In this document: positions 32,923 through 39,275 of the stretch, one piece after another
How positions within the stretch are numbered: position 1 is the first letter of the stretch
How the letters are laid out: each line of letters opens with the position of its first letter
DNA from: Bacillota bacterium
GTDB taxonomy: Bacteria > Bacillota > Clostridia > Christensenellales > Aristaeellaceae
NCBI GenBank assembly: GCA_023411175.1
Contig: JAEYPB010000029.1
Location: 1-39,532, forward strand
Direction of reading: 5' to 3'
Length of the DNA: 39,532 nucleotides
The notes under the pieces: generated by a model
What the model was told of the DNA's origin: nothing
The model's database searches: none
What the model saw: the letters and a program-made list of their open reading frames with translations, nothing else
Made by a program: the position numbers and the translations under genes

Positions 32923-33960
32923 CTATTTTTTTCTCCTGCCCCTGAACACAATGTGCCGCTGCACCTGGTAGTTGAACGCCAGGAGCAGCGCGTCGCCGAT
33001 GATCTTGGCGGGCACCGTCGGGATGCGCAGGAAGGTGAGGGCGCGGATGATGAGGTAGCTCAGGATCATCATCACGCAGGCCAGCGCAAAGTACCTAACG
33101 GCGGACTTCACACCGGTCTTCGCCTTAAAGACCAGATCCCTGTTGACGAAATAGTTGACCGTGGCGCTGACGGCCCGCGCCGCAACCACCGCCACAATCA
33201 GGTACTGGGGATATATGATGTAAAGCGCGGTGAAGACCGTAAGGTCGATCACCGCCGCCAGCGCGGACGAGCCGAGAAACGCGATCAGCCGCCTGAGCAG
33301 CGTGGCGTAGATCAGCACGCTGTCGCGCAGCACGTTGAAGCTGGAGCCTACGTTGTTGTCAATGTAGATGGTCTTGATGACCACCTGCTCCACCGGCATG
33401 CCGCTCTTTCTGGCGTGGAGCAGCATGCTCATTTCATACTCATAGCGGTCGCCGCTGAGCGCCGCCATCTCCTTCAGCGAATCCTTGGGAAGGCCCCGAA
33501 GGCCCGTCTGCGTGTCGTCAATCCACAGCCCGCTGATCAGCCCAAGCGTCCAGCAGGTCAGCGTATTTCCAAACTTGGAGCGCGGCGGCATCTGCGACTT
33601 GTCGCGGACGCCCAGAACCAGCGCGTCCGGCGCTTCCTCGAGCTTGTCCGCGATGCGCTTCACATCCTCCGGCGCGTGCTGCCCGTCGGCGTCGGCGGTC
33701 ACCACCGGACAGGGCTCGCCCCTCAGGATGTGGCCGAGGCCCGTTTTGAGCGCCGCGCCCTTGCCGCGGTTGACCGGGTGGATCAGCACTTCCGCCCCCA
33801 GTGCGGCCGCACGCTCAAAAAGGTGCGCGTAAACATCGCCTCCGCCGTCGTCGACGACGACCAGCCGGGAGAACCCCGCCGCCTTCAGCGCTTCAATCAG
33901 TTGGAGCATGCGCTCGTCCGGTTTGTAGGCGGGTATCAACACCGCCGTGGTGGTCTCCAT
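32923..33960 (-). CDS. glycosyltransferase family 2 fused to a GtrA-like membrane domain
   Basis: A 345-aa protein. Residues 1-215 are a dolichyl-phosphate-mannose-synthase-like GT2 domain: VLIPAYKPDE, VVVDDGGGD, NRGKGAALKTG and the metal-binding TADADGQHAPED. Residues 225-340 are a GtrA domain with about four membrane segments and the motif NYFVNRDLVF. GT2 enzymes load a sugar onto a polyprenyl phosphate and GtrA proteins are thought to flip it, so one chain may do both. The ATG at 33960 is chosen because the upstream extension is not conserved-looking and the promoter would fall inside it. Single gene with its own promoter. Confidence 0.92.
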   Translation of the reverse strand: METTTAVLIPAYKPDERMLQLIEALKAAGFSRLVVVDDGGGDVYAHLFERAAALGAEVLIHPVNRGKGAALKTGLGHILRGEPCPVVTADADGQHAPEDVKRIADKLEEAPDALVLGVRDKSQMPPRSKFGNTLTCWTLGLISGLWIDDTQTGLRGLPKDSLKEMAALSGDRYEYEMSMLLHARKSGMPVEQVVIKTIYIDNNVGSSFNVLRDSVLIYATLLRRLIAFLGSSALAAVIDLTVFTALYIIYPQYLIVAVVAARAVSATVNYFVNRDLVFKAKTGVKSAVRYFALACVMMILSYLIIRALTFLRIPTVPAKIIGDALLLAFNYQVQRHIVFRGRRKK

Positions 33961-33994
33961 CCAATCACTCGCTCCCGATAATTTGCCCGAACGT

Positions 33995-34023
33995 ATCATA
34001 GCACCCAGGCCCCGCCTTGTCAA
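33995..34023 (-). promoter_or_regulatory. sigma-A promoter of the GT2-GtrA gene
   Basis: On the minus strand TTGACA (34018-34023), a 17-bp spacer and TATGAT (33995-34000), the same hexamers and spacer length as the promoter at 9008-9036. Confidence 0.88.
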
Positions 34024-34126
34024 ACAAAGGAAGTGCCCTCAGGAGAAATTATGGCAAAACGGAACATTTCCATCCATAGGAGCATCCAATAGATACATAA
34101 ACCAAATCCTGGAAGGAGAATGAAGG

Positions 34127-34837
34127 ATGGTAATTAAGAAAAAAACGGGCGCGATGCTCCTCGCGGTCATCCTTATGTTGGCCGTATCGGCGCCCGCCCT
34201 TGCCGCCGCTAGAATGGGCGTCATCCGCATGACCACGCCCAACGGCTCGGTCAACATCCGCTCCGGCCCCGGCACCCGATACTATGTGCGCGGCTGGGCG
34301 CTCCACGGCGACCGGGTAATCATCCTGTCGACGGGCAAGTCCTGGGACAACATCCGCGTCGTCCGCACGGGCGTGACGGGCTACGCCTACAACAAGTACA
34401 TCACCCGCATGGTGGACGTAACCAAGCTTGCCAACTGGGGCACGATGGCGCGCATCAAGACCAAGTACGCGGACAGCACCGTTTCGCTGCGCGAAGGCCC
34501 CGGCACCTCCTACGATGTGGAGCGCTACCTAAACCGCAGCGACGCGCTGGCGATCCTCGGAAAGTACGGCAACTGGTACGAGGTGCAGCTGGTGCCCAGC
34601 CTCACCACCGGCTACGTCTATAAAAACTACATCACAAACGGCGCCTACGGCGTCACGAACGCGAAAGTCAACCTGCGTAAGAGCGGCTCTTCATCCAGCA
34701 AGATCCTGCGCTCGGTGCCCCAGGGCACGGACATCATCATCCTCAAGATCGGCTCGAAGTGGAGCAAGGTGACCCATAACGGCAAGGCCGGCTACATCTA
34801 CAACAAGTATATCGGCGTGACCGACGTCGCACCCTGA
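34127..34837 (+). CDS. secreted protein with three bacterial SH3 domains
   Basis: A 236-aa protein. The signal peptide runs to about residue 26 (AMLLAVILMLAVSAPALA). Three SH3b repeats follow: GSVNIRSGPGTRYYVRG, STVSLREGPGTSYDVER and AKVNLRKSGSSSSKILRS, each closed by a G-Y-x-Y-(N/K)-K/N-Y-I motif. SH3b domains bind cell wall peptides. No catalytic domain is attached, so it is a wall-binding or adaptor protein. AAGGAG lies 9 bases before the ATG, and the gene is followed by its own terminator. Confidence 0.93.
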   Translation: MVIKKKTGAMLLAVILMLAVSAPALAAARMGVIRMTTPNGSVNIRSGPGTRYYVRGWALHGDRVIILSTGKSWDNIRVVRTGVTGYAYNKYITRMVDVTKLANWGTMARIKTKYADSTVSLREGPGTSYDVERYLNRSDALAILGKYGNWYEVQLVPSLTTGYVYKNYITNGAYGVTNAKVNLRKSGSSSSKILRSVPQGTDIIILKIGSKWSKVTHNGKAGYIYNKYIGVTDVAP

Positions 34838-34856
34838 TAAAGCTCTCCGGCTCAAT

Positions 34857-34888
34857 CGAAGGCCCGCAACCGCGGCGCCTTCGTTATT
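34857..34888 (+). terminator. rho-independent terminator of the SH3 gene
   Basis: Stem CGAAGGC (34857-34863) with GCCTTCG (34877-34883), an inner CCGC/GCGG pair, then TTATTTTT. Confidence 0.85.
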
Positions 34889-34921
34889 TTTGGGGTTTCA
34901 CGGGCAGAGAGCGCAAACGGC

Positions 34922-34951
34922 TTGACATCCCCCTCCCCACGGCAGTATAAT
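34922..34951 (+). promoter_or_regulatory. sigma-A promoter of the abrB-ABC operon
   Basis: TTGACA (34922-34927), an 18-bp spacer and TATAAT (34946-34951): consensus at both hexamers, so a strong promoter that would need repression. Confidence 0.92.
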
Positions 34952-34970
34952 TTGTATTACAAATCATACT
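34944..34970. promoter_or_regulatory. 27-bp palindromic operator over the -10
   Basis: A palindrome centred on 34957; 12 of 13 arm positions are complementary. The core is ATTTGTA / TACAAAT around one T, extended by AGTAT and ATACT. It covers the -10 hexamer and the predicted start of transcription, the layout of a repressor site. The first gene of the operon encodes an AbrB-type DNA-binding protein, the natural candidate for binding here; a GntR-type regulator elsewhere is an alternative. Confidence 0.85.
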
Positions 34971-34985
34971 TTCGAGGTGATCGGA

Positions 34986-35201
34986 ATGAACGGTCCTCAA
35001 GGCAAGTACGCCTGGACGGTGACGGTGGGCGAAAAGGGGCAGATCGTCATCCCCAAGAAGGCGCGGGAGGTTTTTGACATCAAGCCCGGCGATACGCTGA
35101 TGCTGCTGGCGGACGAAAAACAGGGCATCGCGATTCCGCCCAAGGCCATGTTTGCGACGCTGATGTCCACAATCTTCAACGGAAAGGAGCCCGAAGAATG
35201 A
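34986..35201 (+). CDS. AbrB/SpoVT-type transcriptional regulator
   Basis: A 71-aa DNA-binding protein with the swapped-hairpin fold: VTVGEKGQIVIPKKAREVFDI followed by KPGDTLMLLADEKQGIAI. The C-terminal 25 residues are short and unassigned. The ATG at 34986 is chosen because GAGGTG lies 6 bases upstream; a GTG at 34977 is part of that site. It overlaps the ABC ATPase by four bases. Likely autoregulator of the operon through the palindrome just upstream. Confidence 0.92.
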   Translation: MNGPQGKYAWTVTVGEKGQIVIPKKAREVFDIKPGDTLMLLADEKQGIAIPPKAMFATLMSTIFNGKEPEE

Positions 35202-35929
35202 ACGCGGTTGAAATTCAAAACCTCTCAAAGGCGTACAAGGGGCGCTTGGCGGTGGATGCGCTGAGCCTTGAGATCCCGAAAGGGTCGCTGTTTGCGCTCC
35301 TCGGGCCCAACGGCGCGGGCAAGACTACCACCATCCGCATGCTGTCCTGCACCGCCCGGCCGACGGGCGGCGACGCATTGGTGTTGGGCGAGAGCATCGT
35401 TTCAAACCCCGAGGGCGTGCGGCAGAAGATCAACGTCTCCCCGCAGGAGACGGCGGTGGCAAAGAAGCTCTCCGTCCGGGAAAACCTCCAGTTGATCGCG
35501 CGGGTGTACGGCATGGATCGCCGCAAAGCGAGAGAGGCCGCGGAGGAGATGATGCGCGCCTTTTCGCTTTCGGACCGCGCCGGTGACCGGGCGGGCGCGC
35601 TGTCCGGCGGCCTCGAGCGACGGCTGAGCATCGCGATGGCGCTGATTTCAAACCCTCAGCTCCTGTTCCTCGACGAGCCGACGCTGGGGCTGGATGTGCG
35701 CGCCCGGCGCGAACTGTGGAAGCATGTGGAAGCGCTGAAGGGCCGGATGACCATCATCCTCACAACCCACTACCTGGAGGAGGCCGAGGCGCTGGCCGAC
35801 CGAATCGGCATCATGCACCGCGGAAAACTGGCCGCGCTGGGCACCCCGGCGGAAATTGTCGAAATGAGCGGCGAAGGGAACTTTGAGGACGCGTTTCTGT
35901 CCCTTACGGACGAAGGGGCGACGGCATGA
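35198..35929 (+). CDS. ABC-2 type exporter ATPase
   Basis: A 243-aa ATPase. Walker A GPNGAGKTT, signature LSGGLERR, Walker B LLFLDEPTLGLD and the switch His in LTTHYLEE. The closest groups are the CcmA/NatA drug, bacteriocin and sodium exporters. It is joined by ATGA overlaps to abrB before and the permease after, so the three genes are one unit. The exported substrate is unknown. Confidence 0.94.
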   Translation: MNAVEIQNLSKAYKGRLAVDALSLEIPKGSLFALLGPNGAGKTTTIRMLSCTARPTGGDALVLGESIVSNPEGVRQKINVSPQETAVAKKLSVRENLQLIARVYGMDRRKAREAAEEMMRAFSLSDRAGDRAGALSGGLERRLSIAMALISNPQLLFLDEPTLGLDVRARRELWKHVEALKGRMTIILTTHYLEEAEALADRIGIMHRGKLAALGTPAEIVEMSGEGNFEDAFLSLTDEGATA

Positions 35930-36654
35930 AAATGATGGCTTTTTCCGGGCGCAACATGAAGGAGATCCTGCGCGACCCGCTGACGTTTCTGTTCGGCATC
36001 CTGCTGCCGATCCTTCTGATCGCAATGATCCGGGCGCTGACCGGCGCCATCGGCGGGGTCAACCCAGCCTTCGCCATTTCAAGCTTCGCGCCGGGCATGG
36101 CGGTGTTCAGCCTGACGTTCATCATGCTGTTCTCGTCGATGCTGGTGGCGGGCGACCGGGCCAGCGCGTTCCTTTTGCGGCTGTTCGCGTCGCCGCTGAC
36201 CGCGAGGGACTACATTCTGGGCTATTCGCTGCCGGTGTTCGCCATTGGCCTCGCCCAGGCGGCGGTCTGCCTCGTAGCCGCGCTCTTTTTCGGCCTCGAA
36301 CCCGATCACCTGCCGCTGGCGCTGTTGTCGCTGATCCCGGCTGTTTTGATGATGACGGGCACCGGGCTTCTATTCGGCACGCTGCTCACCGACAAGCAGT
36401 CCGGCGGCGTCTTCCCGCTCTTCATCAACGCGGCGACGCTCCTGTCGGGGACGTGGTTCGACCTGAACCTCATCGGCGGCTGGTTCAAGAGAATCGGCTA
36501 CGCGCTGCCCTTCGCCCACGCGGTGGACGCGACGAAACTATCGCTCCGGGGCGACTTCTCCGGCGCGCTGCCCCATCTCGGCTGGGTCGCCGTGTACGCC
36601 GTAATGGTGTACGCGCTGGCCATCCTCGCCTTCCGGCGTAAAATGCGCGCGTAA
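35926..36654 (+). CDS. ABC-2 type exporter permease
   Basis: A 242-aa protein of the ABC-2 permease family with six hydrophobic segments. Marks are LRDPLTFLFGILLPILLI near the N-terminus, the middle SPLTARDYILGYSLP, and the C-terminal LPFAHAVDATKLSLRGD. A single half-size permease, so the exporter is probably a homodimer with two ATPases. Start on the ATGA overlap at 35926. Confidence 0.92.
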   Translation: MKMMAFSGRNMKEILRDPLTFLFGILLPILLIAMIRALTGAIGGVNPAFAISSFAPGMAVFSLTFIMLFSSMLVAGDRASAFLLRLFASPLTARDYILGYSLPVFAIGLAQAAVCLVAALFFGLEPDHLPLALLSLIPAVLMMTGTGLLFGTLLTDKQSGGVFPLFINAATLLSGTWFDLNLIGGWFKRIGYALPFAHAVDATKLSLRGDFSGALPHLGWVAVYAVMVYALAILAFRRKMRA

Positions 36655-36678
36655 ATACTCCACGCAAGGCTTTCATAC

Positions 36679-36710
36679 AAAAAAGGGGCGCGAACCCGCG
36701 TTCGCGCCCC
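36679..36710 (-). terminator. terminator hairpin acting on minus-strand transcripts
   Basis: A perfect 10-bp stem (36685-36694 with 36701-36710) preceded on the plus strand by AAAAAA, which on the minus strand becomes a T-run after the hairpin. It would stop transcripts coming from the MFS gene after they pass the structured element. On the plus strand no T-run follows. Confidence 0.75.
36687..36710. repeat. 24-bp palindromic repeat, left copy
   Basis: GGCGCGAA-CCCGCG-TTCGCGCCCC. The same 24 bases recur exactly at 36908-36931, flanking the structured element copy B on both sides. Confidence 0.9.
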
Positions 36711-36733
36711 AGACCATCAGTCCCCGCGGGGTT

Positions 36734-36902
36734 TCAATCGTGCCCAGCGGCGTGTACGCCGGGCACGGGATAGCGCCACCAGTACGCATACCGGTGGCGC
36801 TATCCATACCTTTGGTCAGTGCGCCGCCCGGAAATTCCAGGGGTTTTAAGGCGCGCGCAGTTTTCCCCTTCACATCAAAAAACCTGGCGGGTTTTTTGAT
36901 GC
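36734..36902 (+). repeat. structured intergenic element, copy B (hairpin chain)
   Basis: Compact copy, between the convergent exporter permease and MFS genes. P1 is 36739-36767 (6-bp stem, 3-nt bulge, CGGCG/CGCCG, TGTA loop; 29 nt, same as copy A). P2 is 36768-36805 (17 pair positions, one A x C mismatch, CGCA loop). The 52-nt conserved block is 36809-36860 and begins CCTTTGGTCAG. P4 is 36873-36901 (13 pairs, GGC loop). Compared with copy A, three P1 pairs, seven P2 pairs and three P4 pairs are changed on both sides so that pairing is kept. The 147-nt insert of copy A is absent. No gene lies in 36655-36972; the remaining bases hold CCCCGCGGGG (36722-36731) and the flanking palindromes. Confidence 0.75.
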
Positions 36903-36907
36903 TTTGA

Positions 36908-36931
36908 GGCGCGAACCCGCGTTCGCGCCCC
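36908..36931. repeat. 24-bp palindromic repeat, right copy
   Basis: An exact second copy of the palindrome at 36687-36710, 221 bases away. It lacks a neighbouring T- or A-run, so it is not a terminator by itself. Confidence 0.9.
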
Positions 36932-36972
36932 CGGGGTGCTGAAAAACCGATGTGGCTTTCAGCCACCCTCCT

Positions 36973-38160
36973 TTATGCCTCTTTGGGCTTTTTGATCAGC
37001 ACGACGCACACAAGCGCCACAAGGCACAGCGCCGCCGCCATGATGAAGGAGGCGGTCTCGGCGCTCTCCGGCGGGAACAGGTTTTTGAGCAGCGGCGCGC
37101 CCAGCGCCGCGATGCCAAAGCCCACCATCACGCAGCCGTAGTTGAGGCCCATGTGCTTGGTTCCGAAGTTGTCCGCCGTCAGCGCCGGGAACACGCTGGC
37201 GCAGCCGCCGAAGGCAAAGGCGATCAGCGCGACGCACACCATGAAGAGGAAGCCCTGTGCGACGATCAGCGAAACCACGCCGACGAGCGTCACGCCGATG
37301 ATCAGGTAGATCGCGTTCTTCCGGCCGATCCGGTCGGACGCCCAGGAGAAGATCAGCCGCCCCGCCGCGCTCGCCACGCCGGTGGTCATGACCAGGTAGT
37401 TCTGCAGCGCGTCGGAGAGGCCCCGCTCCGCACCCAGCGCCTTAAACTGCGGATTCAGGATGAAGTAGGCCGGAAGTATCAGCATCATGCCGAAGAAGAT
37501 CCTGTAGAACTGGGCGGTCTTCAGCATTTCTCCGGTGCTGTAGTGGCGCTGCGGCTTTCCCTTCGCGGCCACCGCGCCGCCGGGCGCGCTGTCGGCCGGA
37601 GGGTTCACCACCGGGAGCGACGACAGCGTGCACACGACCAATACCAGGTTGCCGATGGCCGTAAACGTAAACGGCACGCCCTTCGCGCTGAGAAGCGCCG
37701 AGGCGAGCGGCGTAAAGATGACCAGCGAGAAGCCGAAGGCGCTCACCATCATGCCGGTGGCGAAGCCGCGCCGGTCGGGGAACCACTTCTGCACCACCGA
37801 AACGGTGGTGGTGTACACCACGCCGACGCCGAGCCCGGCGATCACGCCGTAGGTCAGGTAGATCATCGTTGGATTGGCGCTGGTGACCAGCGAAGTCAAG
37901 ATCATGCCCAGACTGAACAGAAGGCTCCCGCCAATCAGCACCAGCCGGGGGCCAAATTTGTCCTGCAACCGCCCGCCGCCGACGATCCCCACCACGAAGG
38001 CCGCCAGCATGATCGACGAGGTAAAGGCCGCCGCCCCGCCATCCCAGTTCAGGTAGGTGGCGACGGGGCCCCGGAACACGCTCCACATGTAGACGATGCC
38101 CGCGCACAGCTGCAGCAGCATGCCCGCCGCCAGCACCAGGCTCCTGTTGGTCTTGCCCAT
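36973..38160 (-). CDS. MFS transporter, oxalate/formate antiporter (OFA) family
   Basis: A 395-aa carrier with about 12 hydrophobic segments. The N-terminus NRSLVLAAGMLLQLCAGIVY with MWSVFRGP is typical of the OFA group (OxlT, YhjX), as are GGRLQDKFGPRL and WFPDRRGFATGMM. Likely substrates are small organic acids such as oxalate, formate or pyruvate, but no metabolic partner genes are adjacent. The ATG at 38160 is chosen because GGAAG lies 9 bases upstream; the open frame beyond includes the promoter. A hairpin GTGGCT/AGCCAC overlaps the stop region. Confidence 0.92.
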   Translation of the reverse strand: MGKTNRSLVLAAGMLLQLCAGIVYMWSVFRGPVATYLNWDGGAAAFTSSIMLAAFVVGIVGGGRLQDKFGPRLVLIGGSLLFSLGMILTSLVTSANPTMIYLTYGVIAGLGVGVVYTTTVSVVQKWFPDRRGFATGMMVSAFGFSLVIFTPLASALLSAKGVPFTFTAIGNLVLVVCTLSSLPVVNPPADSAPGGAVAAKGKPQRHYSTGEMLKTAQFYRIFFGMMLILPAYFILNPQFKALGAERGLSDALQNYLVMTTGVASAAGRLIFSWASDRIGRKNAIYLIIGVTLVGVVSLIVAQGFLFMVCVALIAFAFGGCASVFPALTADNFGTKHMGLNYGCVMVGFGIAALGAPLLKNLFPPESAETASFIMAAALCLVALVCVVLIKKPKEA

Positions 38161-38206
38161 CTTACCATACTTCCTTTCTACATCGCGGGCTAAGCCCCGC
38201 GGGTAT

Positions 38207-38236
38207 AAAATACCATACATCCATGAATCATGTCAA
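38207..38236 (-). promoter_or_regulatory. promoter of the MFS gene
   Basis: On the minus strand TTGACA (38231-38236), an 18-bp spacer and TATTTT (38207-38212) preceded by TGG. The leader carries a small hairpin, CGCGGG/CCCGCG (38184-38201), just ahead of the ribosome site. Confidence 0.7.
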
Positions 38237-38259
38237 TTTGATTGTTCTCACCCCCGCGC

Positions 38260-38281
38260 GACTGTTCACGGACTGTTCAAG
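38260..38281 (+). promoter_or_regulatory. 11-bp direct repeats before the first secreted paralog
   Basis: GACTGTTCACG (38260-38270) and GACTGTTCAAG (38271-38281) stand head to tail, one helical turn apart, as in OmpR/PhoB-type response regulator sites. A weaker unit, GATTGTTCTCA, lies at 38240-38250. A -10-like TAAGAT (38313-38318) begins 31 bases after the repeats. Confidence 0.75.
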
Positions 38282-38367
38282 GCTTTCGCACAGGATTGCC
38301 CAACCCCTGTACTAAGATGGGTACAGCGCAAAAAGCGCGCTTATTTCCAGGAAAGGAAGTGTATCCC

Positions 38368-39105
38368 ATGAAGAAGACACGTTTGACTGCGATGGCGCTG
38401 GCCCTTCTGACCGCGCTGACGCTGACGGGAGGCCCGGCGCTTGCCGAAAGCACGGAAGCTGCGGAGGCAAAGACCGTCACCGGGCGGGTGACGCAGGTGA
38501 GCGCCACCGCCATCACGGTGGAGTTGGGCACCTACACGGCGCCCGCCGCGCCGGGCAAAGGGGCCGACGCCTCCTCCAGCGCCACCGTAAAGCCGGAGGC
38601 CAATGCCCCGGAAGCCACCGCGGCTCCGGAGGCCACCGCAGCCCCGGACGCAGCCCCGGACGCGGCCACGGATGCGGCAGAAGCGCAGACCGCCGCCCCG
38701 GACGCATCCGCGCCGCAGGGTGACCAGAGCGCAAGCTCCGGCTTCACCGCCAGCGGCGAAAGCCTGACCTTTACCCTGACCGATTCAACGGTCATCACCG
38801 TCGGCGGCCGCAACCAGAAGGGTTCCGTTGCCGACATCGCCGTCGGCAGCATTCTGACCGTCCAGCTCTCCGGCGACGCGGCGACGTCCATCACCGTCTT
38901 CCAGGCGGGTTTCGGGCGCGGCTTCGGCCAGGACAATCCACGCGGCTTTGACAAAGGGTCCGGAAATGACCGGAACCGCGGCGGCAAGGGCGGCGGTGGC
39001 CGCCGGGGCAATCCCGGACAAGGTGGAGCGCCCACCCCGGACAGCGGCGCGGCCAACCCCGGACAGTCCGCGCCCGACAACGCCCAGAACATGCCCGGCA
39101 CGTAA
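38368..39105 (+). CDS. secreted low-complexity protein, paralog 1 (DUF5666-like strands)
   Basis: A 245-aa protein. The signal peptide is residues 1-26 (ALALLTALTLTGGPALA). A short beta motif TVTGRVTQVSATAITVELG is followed by an Ala/Pro/Asp/Glu-rich spacer (about 55-120), a second beta part (SLTFTLTDSTVITVGG, ADIAVGSILTVQLSG), and a Gly/Arg/Asn-rich tail (GGKGGGGRRGNPGQGG). The beta motif resembles those of DUF5666-type exported proteins; this is a weak family guess. AAAGGAAG lies before ATG 38368. A related gene follows 170 bases on with the same type of upstream site. Confidence 0.85.
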   Translation: MKKTRLTAMALALLTALTLTGGPALAESTEAAEAKTVTGRVTQVSATAITVELGTYTAPAAPGKGADASSSATVKPEANAPEATAAPEATAAPDAAPDAATDAAEAQTAAPDASAPQGDQSASSGFTASGESLTFTLTDSTVITVGGRNQKGSVADIAVGSILTVQLSGDAATSITVFQAGFGRGFGQDNPRGFDKGSGNDRNRGGKGGGGRRGNPGQGGAPTPDSGAANPGQSAPDNAQNMPGT

Positions 39106-39137
39106 GAATCCCCAGCAACCATACCGTCTCCCCAGCA

Positions 39138-39164
39138 CCCTCCTCCGGAAGTTCCGGCGGAGGG
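39138..39164 (+). terminator. hairpin between the two secreted paralogs
   Basis: Arms CCCTCC-t-CCGGAA and TTCCGG-c-GGAGGG (39138-39150 with 39152-39164). It has 12 pairs and one mismatch. No T-run follows, so termination is uncertain. Confidence 0.55.
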
Positions 39165-39180
39165 CGTCTGATTGTCAAAA

Positions 39181-39202
39181 GACTGTTCACGGATTGTTCA
39201 AG
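39181..39202 (+). promoter_or_regulatory. 11-bp direct repeats before the second secreted paralog
   Basis: GACTGTTCACG (39181-39191) and GATTGTTCAAG (39192-39202), matching the pair at 38260-38281 at 21 of 22 positions. A weaker unit, GATTGTCAAAA (39170-39180), is directly adjacent. A -10-like TATGCT (39234-39239) begins 31 bases after the repeats, the same distance as at the first gene. Confidence 0.75.
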
Positions 39203-39275
39203 CCCCGCCCAAAAGATCGCCAAATATTCTCCGTATGCTTTTTCCGGAATCCAAAAACAGGAAAGGACGATTGGA

